64,000 nt of DNA from Inonotus obliquus. Its lineage: Eukaryota > Basidiomycota > Agaricomycetes > Hymenochaetales > Hymenochaetaceae. The position numbers were made by a program, and so were the translations under genes. The DNA lies in contig JAJHTX010000001.1 of the NCBI GenBank assembly GCA_032164295.1, positions 992,001 to 1,056,000 on the forward strand. Direction: 5' to 3'. Below the pieces are notes generated by a model, which worked only from the letters and a program-made list of their open reading frames with translations, made no database searches and was not told the origin of the DNA. Below are positions 24,335 to 34,513 of the stretch, one piece after another. Position 1 is the stretch's first letter. Every line of letters begins with the position of its first letter.

Positions 24335-24927
24335 TCAGATGGTTGTTTCGTATGGTACAGGGACGATCGTCTGTGGCGCATTGTCTTTTGTTGAAACGAC
24401 ATGGCCTTCTCGGGGTGCAGGCTGAACACGTCGAAGTGAGGGTACGGGTTCTGTGAGGAAAATTTAAAAAAAACAGATCGTCGCACAGATTTAAGGCAAC
24501 TCACCGCCCTTCGCCTTCGCATCCTTACGAATCTGCTCATTACGCTTTACGCGCTCAAGGAACTCCTGACGGCATTTCGAGTGGCGAATGTGCTCGACAC
24601 GGAGATTCACACGCTTTTCGATGTATCGGTTGCCAACGACCTTGTTGACAATGACACCAACTGCATGAGGAGTCACGTTGTATACGATGCCAGTACGACC
24701 GTGATAGAACTTGTGTGGCATGCCCTTTTGTTGTGCAGCGTTTGCCTTGATGTCCACGATATCGCCAACACGGTAGTTTACGAGGAACGTGGACAGTTTG
24801 ATTGGGCCATGTTCTGAACAACATAAATTAACACAAAAATATACAAGTACTTCAGCACATTGATACCTTTGAATCCACGCGTGAACATGTGGCGCGTGCG
24901 CGCCCTGTACCCATAGGAGTGCGGCAT
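24335..24927 (-). CDS. RPL21: 60S ribosomal protein eL21
   Basis: Three exons (24927-24867, 24813-24505, 24450-24335) give 161 aa, the normal size. It begins MPHSYGYRARTRHMFTRGFK and contains GPIKLSTFLVNYRVGDIVDI, GMPHKFYHGRTGIVYNV and NRYIEKRVNLRVEHIRHSK, all diagnostic for eL21. The last exon supplies the usual end, closing in PVPYETTI. Reading through the second intron would give an early stop, so the splice at 24505 is needed. It is divergent from uS4 with 192 bp between starts, a plausible shared ribosomal-protein promoter. Confidence 0.97.
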
Positions 24928-25119
24928 TTTGAGGTGTCGTCGGCGAAGATGATAATACGGACAGTCAACGATGACCAGCCAGGAATTTCGATTAGTGCGA
25001 TGTCATGCACGTGACCCATGTGCTGTACAGTTTCTTAGAGTTCCCACACCTCATCTTCACGTCGGGATTTGCATTTCTATCTGTCGTTCACCGCCGTCGA
25101 CAATTACTCGAGATACAAA
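24928..25119. promoter_or_regulatory. 192-bp bidirectional promoter, eL21 / uS4
   Basis: Two cytosolic ribosomal-protein genes start in opposite directions 192 bp apart, so the region between must drive both. It contains a GCACGTGAC word near 25007 (E-box core CACGTG). A CT-rich stretch nearer uS4 ends in ATTTCTATCTGTCG. Confidence 0.65.
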
Positions 25120-25894
25120 ATGCCTAGGTATGTTATAGAAATATTTTTAGGCGACCGTACTGATGGTTGTACAGGGCGCCGAGGAACCATAGCAAGACGT
25201 AAGCATAAAATGTTTCTTCAAGATCCACTACTATGTGGAGGGACGCGTTAAGCTGATAGCTACGCACTTGTGCCCCATAATCATACAGTTACAAGGTCCC
25301 GCGTCGTCCGTTTGAGTCGGCGCGCCTTGATGCCGAGCTGAAGCTCGCCGGTGAATACGGTCTCCGCAACAAGCGCGAGATCTGGCGTATTTCACTGGTC
25401 CTTTCCAAGATTCGTCGTGCCGCTCGTGAACTGCTCAAGCTCGATGCTAAGGACCCGAAACGTCTTTTCGAGGGTAACGCCTTGATCCGTCGTCTCGTAC
25501 GGATCGGTGTGCTCGATGAAACACGCATGCGTCTTGATTACGTGTTGGCGTTGAAGATTGAGGACTTTTTGGAGCGTAGGCTTCAGACTCAGGTGTTCAA
25601 ACTCGGTCTCGCCAGGTCGATTCACCATGCACGCGTACTCATTAGACAACGTCACATCCGGTTTGTTTCTCATCGTTTACCACAGAGATGATCGAGCCTA
25701 ATTTTATTATCCTTAGCGTCGGTAAACAAATTGTTAACGTTCCGTCATTTGTCGTTCGTCTCGACTCTCAAAAGCACATTGACTTCGCTTTGACATCTCC
25801 CTTAGGAGGTGGCCGCCCCGGTCGTGTCAAGCGCAAACGGGCTGCTGCAGCTGCGAAGAAGGAAGAGGGAGGTGGCGACGAGGAAGAAGAATAA
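25120..25894 (+). CDS. RPS9: 40S ribosomal protein uS4 (S9)
   Basis: Four exons (25120-25127, 25175-25198, 25289-25660, 25717-25894) give 193 aa. The first coding exon is 8 nt and the second 24 nt. Together they encode [11 protein letters not shown], then [19 protein letters not shown], the standard uS4 start. The S4 RNA-binding domain is clear ([20 protein letters not shown] followed by [20 protein letters not shown]). The C-terminus is basic, with an Ala/Lys run and an acidic end. The protein binds 18S rRNA and contributes to decoding accuracy. All phases agree, and the gene shares its upstream region with eL21. Confidence 0.97.
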
Positions 25895-26111
25895 ACGTAT
25901 CGTGCATATCTGCTCTGATTCCTGTACCTACTTCCTACGCTCATATACGTCGAGTATGTATACTTGGAAAGTCTGTACTGTTATGGCAGACACATGCCAT
26001 TATGGATAAAAATGCGTGAGAGATTCCATCATGGTGGTACAGAATGGCACTATCGTATGCTGGGACTGCTACAATAAACTGATCATCTCAAATCTAGCAT
26101 GAGACCAATCA

Positions 26112-28041
26112 TCAACGTCGACCATTATAGGACCGTCCTGTAAAATTTGTGCGACTTCCATTTTGCATGGCGTTATTATTGTGCGTTCCGAGTGAAGTGA
26201 ATATTCTCTGCTGGAGGGAACTAGGGTCTATTCGCCCCGTAGATGTGTGATTAGCTGGATGACCTTGGGAATGCCAAGACTGTGCTTGAATCTCGAACGG
26301 AGCGGTTGGAAAATACGGGACCGGCTGTTGTTGTCTTCGGTCATCTCGCCAATCTCGAATAGGCAGCGGTTGAGCGCCATGAGGCGTGAAGCCATTCTTA
26401 GACCGTCTATCAAACGCACCCTCATTTCCGTACGTTCGCTTCGACCCAGATTCAAGGCGCGTGAGTAGACTAGAGCCATTACCAATTGGATTGTTTTTCC
26501 GTTGATCGTTGCGACCAAGTGGCACACCTCCGCCGACCACACGCGTGTCTACTCCTGCAGAACATGACGCAGCAGAACGGAGGAACGCGCCGGAGCGCAC
26601 AGATTCGTCGAGAAAATGACGCTTCGCGTCGTCCTAGGAATAGCTCAAGAAACGATTACGGTGCAAATGACGTCTCTATACACACCTCCTCGGAAATTTC
26701 AAAGATCTGACAGAGCACGGAGGAACCGGTTTGCGAGGGCGTAGTTGACGCACTCTCTAAAGCGCCTAATGCCTCTCTAAACGCATCAATGACCAGGGCA
26801 ATCTTCGAGCATCCGCGGGTAATATTGCTATCTGGGGCATGGAAATCAGAATGAGCGACGTAATAGACCATCGTATTGAACCATACCAGGGTTCACTATA
26901 CATTGTACGGCGAGTACCGCCCGATTGCTTCTCTTAATTTCCCAGTTCTTTAACTCCTTAGGGAAAATGTCACCTTGGGAGACAGAAGCATAGTGAGTTT
27001 CGTAGGGGAAATCATGTCCGTAATAGCGATAAAAGTCCATTAGAAGCAGGCCCAATGTTTTCGCCGTGCGGGGATTTAATTGTTCTTGAGACCTTCCATA
27101 AGGATTTCGCTAGTTTTACAGGTAAGCCCACTGATGACATACGATACGCCAGGAGAGTGCATTTACCTGAAGAAAGTTTATGCATAGCAGGGTGATTGCA
27201 TAGCTACTCAGCGTGCCTTGGGATGCATCGTTAAGATTACGAAGAGACAGAAAGGCCTTCACAGCAAGTGTGAGTGGTCGCAGAGCCGGCATGTCCGCAA
27301 GGTATTGTTTAACTAGCGGTATAGCACGTATTCCGGCGTCTTCACCGTTCCGTATGCTGATGTCAAACTCGACCTCCCCAAGGCTGTCGGAAGTTACAAA
27401 CGCAATAATAGGGACTTTTGCGTTTAAGATTCTATTCACCCAGTGCGTCATTCCCGAACTTCGCAATATGTTTCCCATAGTAGACAGGCGCCTCCGCCTC
27501 TCTGTGTCTGACAATGAATCGACATTATCAAACGACACGACCAGGTCAATGTCTCTATAGTGGATATTGAGAACAATTTGACAAGCACAACGACAAACTC
27601 ACCCTCCTGTCAGCCCGAGGCCTGTGACTGAACTACCGAAAACAGTGACTTGGGTATCGTGCCAGCGAGCTTTTAAAAGCAATTTGATTCGTTCCACCAG
27701 TATGTTGCGCGCTTCCAGTTCCTGTTTACTTGGGGAGATATACTCGACGAACCGCGACAACTCATGGTGCAACCTTGACGAATGGGGTAAGAAGGAAAGC
27801 ATAATGTAGCGCCCAATCAGACTCACCGCTCTTCGAGATCGGCCTCGATATATGAAGCGTTGTCTTCCTTCAACCACGGAGCAAAGCAAGTATCATGATT
27901 ATGCCTCCTCTTGGTCGGTCTCTCATCCGTCGATTCTGAAGCGATTCTTTTCACAAGCACGGTTGACTGCGGCAAAGCCTCCTTCGACGCTGATGGTGCT
28001 ATGCGCGACAATAGACTTCTTGAATCCGCTGTTGCTGCCAT
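26112..28041 (-). CDS. Non-canonical poly(A) polymerase, Trf4/Cid14 (TENT4) type
   Basis: Six exons (28041-27827, 27773-27603, 27554-27167, 27109-26887, 26831-26686, 26633-26112) give 554 aa. The nucleotidyltransferase core has the G-S motif FGSSVTGLGL, the catalytic pair DIDLVVS (Asp130, Asp132) and the third Asp in VEFDISI (about 193). The poly(A)-polymerase-associated region follows, with LVKQYLADMPALRPLTLAVKAFL, NPRTAKTLGLLLMDFYRYYGHDF and a nucleotide-recognition stretch ending in CSKIALVIDAFREAL. Trf4-type enzymes add short A tails to nuclear RNAs within TRAMP and hand them to the exosome. The C-terminal 170 residues are disordered and rich in Gly, Asn and Arg. The first AUG is at 28041; no earlier in-frame ATG exists. 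Confidence 0.9.
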
Positions 28042-28278
28042 AGCTAGCTGTTGATGTAAATAATGCAAGGCTGGGACACGCGTGGCTTGTCGCGCTAGAA
28101 TACATCACGTGCCATTATGAAGAATACTTTTGACAAGTTATGTTTCGTTTCGCGGCGAAATTCTGTTTTCAAGAGACATCACATACGAACACGGGAGAAG
28201 AATAGCAACATGTCATATTCGAATATGCATAGCAGTACATGATGCAACATACAGCAAGGACCCGATGAACCGCGAAGC

Positions 28279-29187
28279 TCACGAGGACTTGGCAGCCTTC
28301 TTTCCTCTTAATTTCTTCTCTGGTAACGGCTTCTTCTCCTTCTGTGAAGCAACGATAGCAGATACGCGAGCAACAGCGGCCTAAAGTAGAGGAAATAAGT
28401 AGTGTTTTATCATAAAACACAATGCTCGGAAAATGCAGAAACGTGTCAGCGCCAAAGAGTCGGGCGAACGCGAGGAGTATCGAACGTATTCCGATAGCGA
28501 CATGGCGCGATCTCAGCGTGAAGTTTGATCGGCTCCACGAAGAGCTGGGTTGATATTGCAAACATGTCCACACCCAGCTTTCATTCACCGTACGGCGGAT
28601 CCAGTGGGTTCTAACGGGATTGCGTCCAAGCACAACGGAAGATGCAAAAGAAAAATAAGATGGAAATGAGGATACTCACTCTGCGCAGGTCAGGACGATA
28701 GCCGGCTTTTGCTTTCTGGGCAGCGATGCCTACAGCCCTCCTAGGTCCGGATCGAGCACGAATACCAGTGACTTTGCGAGCAGATTTCACGGAGTGAGGT
28801 GACGCCGAAGGCTTTCTCGTTATAATCTGGAGCCCTGAAGGCGAATCCGAGATGTGGATAGTCTTGAAGTAAATCGTTAAATAGGACATCTATAAACAGA
28901 AAACAAAGATGGGCACCTTGGCATTCGCAATTCCAGAGTATTTATGCGAGTGAACATTTAGCAAATTACCCTACACACCCAAGCTTCAGCTCGTTATAAC
29001 TTATTTGCAGAATTGTAACAGATTACGCACAGGTTCCTTGGAGAAGATGGGTCCCTCTGGCACGGTATTTACCAAGAAGGAGTTGCTTTTCTGTGACAAA
29101 TAGCGTGAGTCAGCTTCTCGAGAGCTAGTGCGCTCGGGTAGAAGTGCCACGTACACGAGTCAAGAGCCAGACGAGATCAGTAGACAT
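28279..29187 (-). CDS. RPL28: 60S ribosomal protein eL28
   Basis: Five exons (29187-29155, 29090-29031, 28970-28917, 28862-28680, 28380-28279) give 143 aa. It starts MSTDLVWLLTR and runs through SNSFLVNTVPEGPIFSKEP, GNLLNVHSHKYSGIANAK and TIHISDSPSGLQIITRKP, as in eL28. It continues KVTGIRARSGPRRAVGIAAQ and ends with a Lys-rich tail. The last intron, 299 nt, is several times longer than the others (52-64 nt). It is the third cytosolic ribosomal-protein gene within 5 kb. It lies on the same strand as the upstream hydrophobin and the downstream poly(A) polymerase. Confidence 0.93.
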
Positions 29188-29783
29188 TTTGAAGACTTGC
29201 GGAGGGAGGCAATTCCTCGTTCACCTCTGGACGCTTTGTGAATCTTCGTGCCTGAATCTGGGTGCTATACAGCATATTGTTATGTAATCTATGACCGTTT
29301 CAGGGTTTTGCACGTTTGTTCGACTGTCGATTCAGCTATATCGCAGTATACCTCAACATATAACAGGACGACAAAACCTCAAATCATGACAATGAAAGCA
29401 CCGACAAGTCTTGAGTGACTCGCTAATCATCGATGATGTATTGGTCCATGAAGCCACCGTTAGACCGAGGTTGTGCTGAACCTGACTCGGATTGACAGGA
29501 AAATCTGCTATCTTGTGGTACTAAGATTTCCTTGCCGGTGGGATCCTTGGTAGATTGGGTATTTCATAAGATTTCACTTGTAATAACAGGCATTGCACTT
29601 GAGGCTCATGGCAATATCTACACAAGTATACAGGGAGTCAATCTTTACTCAGAATGGACAATCGAACAAAGCAGTTATTGCACAAGCGAAGCTCTCTCAA
29701 TTCAGGCAAGTATAACGGGTCTCTTCAAGCATTACATTCTACCCGTTCATCAGCGGTACTCGCAAGACTGTATCGAAGGTGGT
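29188..29783. other. Spacer between eL28 start and hydrophobin stop
   Basis: About 600 bp on which I see no gene. The part next to 29187 should be the eL28 promoter; the other end should be the hydrophobin 3' UTR. Confidence 0.4.
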
Positions 29784-30290
29784 TTAGAGATTGATATTGA
29801 TGGGAGTACACCCAATAGCAATCAAGCCGTCTGTTCGAGTTGATGGTCAAAAGAACGCTCAAAGGCCGAGATGTATGTTAGCTTACTGAAGTTGTTATTC
29901 TCGCAGCAAACTGGCGCTGCAGTGCAACCAGCATTGCCAGCACCGATGACCTTTTCGGAACATGTTAGTAAGTCTCTTTCTGCAAAGATCAGACTATGAC
30001 ATGACATACTGTGATAGGAGAGCATGTAACACCGACAGGGACATTAACTCCCCCGAGCACCACTCCCAGGAGACCAAGGAGGACAGAAACGACGTCGCTC
30101 GACGAGCTCTGAACGCTGTTGCAACATTGGAGTTCCCCTACGGTGAAGTATGAATATTAATTGCACACTTCCAGAACGCACTTAAGAACTTACCCGTATT
30201 GCACTGGCTGATATCAGCTGGCAATGGCGTGGGAGTGGCGACCGCAAGAATGGCCAAAGAAGAGGCAACAGCGAGTTTCTTGATAAACAT
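29784..30290 (-). CDS. Class I hydrophobin
   Basis: Four exons (30290-30194, 30137-30010, 29950-29887, 29830-29784) give 111 aa, typical for the family. A signal peptide ([19 protein letters not shown]) precedes eight cysteines in the hydrophobin order: Cys30, Cys37-Cys38, Cys71, Cys84, Cys90-Cys91, Cys104. Spacing is C-x6-CC-x32-C-x12-C-x5-CC-x12-C, which fits class I and not class II. The stretch between the third and fourth cysteines is strongly hydrophobic ([16 protein letters not shown]). Hydrophobins assemble into amphipathic layers on hyphae and fruit bodies. The gene is about 8 kb from three HsbA-like genes on the same strand; HsbA proteins also act at hydrophobic surfaces. Confidence 0.93.
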
Positions 30291-32226
30291 GATGTTAGAA
30301 GAGGTGATATGCTCGTTGAGAGGTTTCGATGAGTAGTGTAACGCTTGGCCGAATTGTTGTCGATGGAACGGTGTGCTTGGTGAGTCTTTATATCACCGGG
30401 AAAGTGTCCAGGCATTGCTGTGTCAAATAAATTATGGGGAAAACGAGGTTTGTGAACAAAATTAGCAACTCCACCTTGACATGGCCAGCAAAAAAAACAT
30501 ACTCACTCATCTGACACGTTTTTCCGTTCCCCTTGGCGAAACAATGTGGTTTGGTGTCTGCAGATAGATCAGAATCTGTGTCATTACCTTTTGCACGACA
30601 AAAGCCATTGGGTGAATACATAACCCATTCAAAATTTATACCAAGACTTTCCGACTAGAACTTGCGCAGAGTACTGCGTCCGCCCAGTTGGACAAATGGA
30701 GACGCAGACAACTCATGACATGCCACATTGAGGCGGTGTAATGCATTCATGTTAACATATCTCCAGGGGTTGGAATTGACCTTTGTATGCCATGAGTCTG
30801 ATCAGGAGGACAGTCAGCACGACATCGCCTAACATTTTTCCAGATCCTCTCAGCATAAGGAGCACTTTCCATTCTGTACAGTGGGAACAAGAGGAAAAAT
30901 TCACAATGGCAGGACTGTGAAGGGGGGTTGCTCCATCGTCTTGCCCCTGAGGCAATTCTGCGAGACGGATTGTACAAGTCCCACGCACCAGATATCGAGA
31001 TTTGAAAGAATCATTTGCGTTGCGGCAGACGCCAATGACACCCTTCAGCGTTTGCATTGGTCCCAAGGAACTTTCGCATGAGAAATAAATGGGGATAGAC
31101 GGTCGCATGTTCGACGTGCACGAGACACTATCCGACTTCCGGGAAAAGAAAAAAATGAGTTAGCCGGTGGCTTCTCGTGATGAAAACGCAGCGTAGGTTT
31201 TAGGGAACGTGGAATGACCCATTAACCGAGCCGGTGACACAAACATAGATCGTTAAGAGGGGCATCACGCCTGAGAAGAATGGAAGGGAGCACGGCTGGG
31301 TTTCAAGACTGGATATTAATCGATAGGCACCGTGCGGTCATGAAAACTGCAAGCAGTGTACAGTTCAAGGTCAGCTAGTCGCAATTTCCAGACTCGGACC
31401 CTCTTTCCTTTGATACATCGTTGGCTGAAAGAAGACCATCCTTGGGACGTTAAGGGGGGCAAGGTCGGGCGCGTGAGCATCGCGTCCATTCATTTACTAG
31501 AGCGAAAAGGACGGAAGTTCAAGGAGCACCAGGAAGAAAATGAAGCTCGAACTCCGCTTGTTGTTATATCTGTCAACCTTGGAGCCAATCAGGAAGTTTG
31601 GAGCCACCCAACCCAAGGTTTGTGGCCACCCACTTGGCCGTTGGTGAGAACGCTGCCGCGTCTCCCGCTCTGCCTTCTAGGGTCGCTGAAGATTAGAAAA
31701 TACAAAAGGAAAATCATCATCGCTTTTGCGACAATTAAGCCTTTAGCAGTTAAATCTTTGAGGAGATAAACCGGAAGAGAAATCGAAGTGAAGAACCCAA
31801 AGCCATGGCCAGGCACTAAGTTGCTATCATCAATGTGCCGACTCTATTTCCGAGGTCATGCACGCGGACACGGACGGCACCATTACATCGAAGAGATGTT
31901 CATCCTGATGGTGAGCAGATGGATCTGAAATGAAGGTTCATGGAGGTGGGGATTAGAATTCGCAAAAACTACGATTACATCTAGCCCGGATACTCGAAAT
32001 TATTGCGAGAGCCACCGAGGTGATAGAATTTGTGCAAGTGAACGAGTAGGATCAGAAGCGAAGATGCTGTAAAATCTGGTTAAGGGCCCAAATAAATGTC
32101 CAGCCGAAAGCAAGGACACCCACCACCGCAGAGAATAACTTAGCATCCAAGGCCCTCAGAAAAGGAACGTACGGTAAGACATGACGTGAGACGTGGAGCC
32201 GCGTAACTTGCGGCAGGTAAATCATG
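30291..32226. other. 1.9-kb gene-free region
   Basis: It holds the hydrophobin upstream region and the 3' side of the fucosyltransferase-like gene. An ATG-initiated minus-strand frame of 118 codons (31108-30752) and a plus-strand frame at 31356-31769 without a nearby ATG are the longest; neither shows a domain. No RNA gene was recognised. Confidence 0.35.
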
Positions 32227-34036
32227 TCACCATAGACGATTCGTCAAGGGGTCGAAGTGACGGCTCAGTCGGAGAATTACGACATTCGCGCTCAGGCTCG
32301 AAAACTGATGTTGTTATAGCTTAGCCTCGTTCATGTCGGGCAAGATGCCGAAGACTCACCCCGTTTCCAATGAACACCTGAGAGCGCATTGCAATGGCCA
32401 TATCAACAGCTTGACTAATATACTTTTGTTCGGGTGCTAGCGTAAGATCTCCGCTGGACACCACGCTGTCCCATCCTCCTAAGCTCACAATCTTCTCCTT
32501 TAATTCCGCTACCCAGTCAGATTGATCATTCGTCATTATATATACTCGCTTGATACCACGGCCCTGTGGTGTCCAACGCACTTCATCGATTTTAGTGGCT
32601 ATCTTCTCGATGGATGGCCAGCACTTTTCCATGTAATAGCCAGTGATTGCTGCTTCATCTTGTCCAGTCGCAGACGTAGGCGGATCAAATCTGTCTACAA
32701 TCAGATTACTCTGTAGCCAACCCATAAACTGACTTTTCCAATGGGCAAGATTTTGACAGTGCTCCCGGAAATCGCCTCTGCGAACGTGTATGGAAAGGAG
32801 CCCCGGAATTGGAGCGGCATCGTCCGGCTCGTCGTCCGAATGCAGGACTCGAATTGGAGATAGCAACACTTGTGTGGGCTGGGGAGCGTCACTGAGAAGA
32901 TGGATATTTGTCGACACCGCGTCATTGACAAGTGAAGACCAGGCAAAACGTTTCAATATGGGTGATGTCAGAAACTCCTCAAAAAAGGGAAGCATGCGCC
33001 TTCCATCCCCGAATACCCTGAAGACTCTAAGTGGCGTGTAGGAGGACTTCAGTAACACGAACACTCACATGTAGTTGAAGATTTGGGTGGAATAGCCGAC
33101 CTCGATGCAGCTCGATTTCATTTCCCCTAGTTTTCTGACCCATGCGCTCATCATCACGCTCGCATCGGCCCGACTATCCAGCTCATCGTTCACATCGCCG
33201 CTTCTGACGATGGTCGATTCCGGACACATTCTCTGAAAATAAGCTTTGGACACGGCTCTCGGCGCTCCATCCATCTTGCCAAATGACCCTCCCACCGTCG
33301 GCCCTAGCAAATAGCACCGTCAGCCGGCATCAAAGGCAACACAATTAATAAACGTACCAGCTATGAAAGCTGTAAGCGGTATTCGTGAGGGTATCCACTT
33401 GCCATAATGATACGTGAAGGGCTGATCCGGAGCGGGGTTCCACGTGTAAGCATCAAAAACATAACTAAATACAGGGATTCCCATCAGTTCTGGTGGCGTA
33501 AGCGCATCACGGCAGCACGCCACCTACGTTCTATTTGCAGCGTACGCTAGGTGCGAAAGAAACAGCTGCTCTTGTAGTGCATTATTGAAGCCAAGTCCTG
33601 AAATTCGTCTTCAGAGAGATTCCATACGAGTCATTTTTCAAAGCCTACCCCAAACATGATTAGAGGCATAGAAGAAACGAGCACCCGCACCCTCTGGAAA
33701 TGACAAAGATTCGTTTTGCTGGGGAAGATGACGTTCGAATTCATACCATCGTTCGTAAAGTGGCGGCGGCGGCGGCGGCACCAGTGATTGCAGTAGAAAC
33801 GCACTGCTTCTCAACAGGGCAATGGGTGATGAGACTGGAGCGATGAGCCAGAGAAGGCCAAGAAGACAAGAGCAAAGAAGAGCGACGAAACAGGCCCTCA
33901 AGTGCCGGCGGCGATGGAGTGACCTTACGACGCGACCGTAGCCGTGGTGAGGATCAGCATCTGTATTTAGCGACTGCATCGACCCGAGCTCCAAACACCG
34001 GCGTTTGGTGAAAACTACGTCCGCGACATTGAACAT
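32227..34036 (-). CDS. Fucosyltransferase-like type II membrane protein
   Basis: Six exons (34036-33649, 33597-33528, 33464-33358, 33303-33069, 33017-32360, 32304-32227) give 511 aa. A short cytosolic arm is followed by one transmembrane helix (ACFVALLCSCLLGLLWLIA, about 50-68), a proline run, and a lumenal domain. That domain has FYASNHVWGLGFNNALQEQ, YVFDAYTWNP and the sugar-nucleotide motif GLLSIHVRRGDFREHC. The pattern (N-terminal GxGxNN-like loop, HVRRGDF, late IGNGFSSL) matches the O-fucosyltransferase superfamily as seen in many mushroom genes. Acceptor and donor are not known. An internal Met at 33979 is a plausible alternative start, leaving a 30-residue shorter arm. Confidence 0.75.
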
Positions 34037-34513
34037 GGACAGCGGTGGTTTGTGGGTGGGCAATTATGAGATGGTCGTCGAGGCACGCTGTTGTTCTGGG
34101 CTGGGCATGACATATGCACTGCGGAGCCTGAGTGCGGACATGTCCTTGTCGGCTCCCGGCAACACCGTTCACAGTCTCTCTTCAGTTATCCCCTATTGTA
34201 CATGATTCATCGGCTTTTGTCCTCCGCCAGACGGTCAGTAATCATCGATATTGCCATCCTGTGAATTTCTCGCAATTCAAGTACCAAAGACAAGACAGAC
34301 TGATGCAGCTCTGAATGACCAGATTTGGTTCCATGATGTCACATGACTCAGGGGCTGATGATCGACGGTCATCCTGCTGCGTCACTCTCAGTAGTTAAGG
34401 AGAGACCACTCTCCAGCCAGCCCAGGCTGAATAGCACAGTCCGTCCCTGCTCACCTTCAGCACTGATGCTCAGGTCAACATAGAAATCAGTTCTCTATCG
34501 ACAACTTCAATCT
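34037..34513. promoter_or_regulatory. Divergent intergenic region, fucosyltransferase-like / Rho-GEF
   Basis: About 480 bp between divergent start codons, with no gene visible. No cluster of known motifs stands out. Confidence 0.4.

Noticed and set aside
30752..31108. ATG-initiated minus-strand frame of 118 codons
   Set aside because: No domain, no supporting splice structure and no neighbour logic; likely chance in a gene-free region.
31356..31769. Plus-strand frame of 137 codons
   Set aside because: It begins at GTG without an upstream ATG and its composition is not protein-like.
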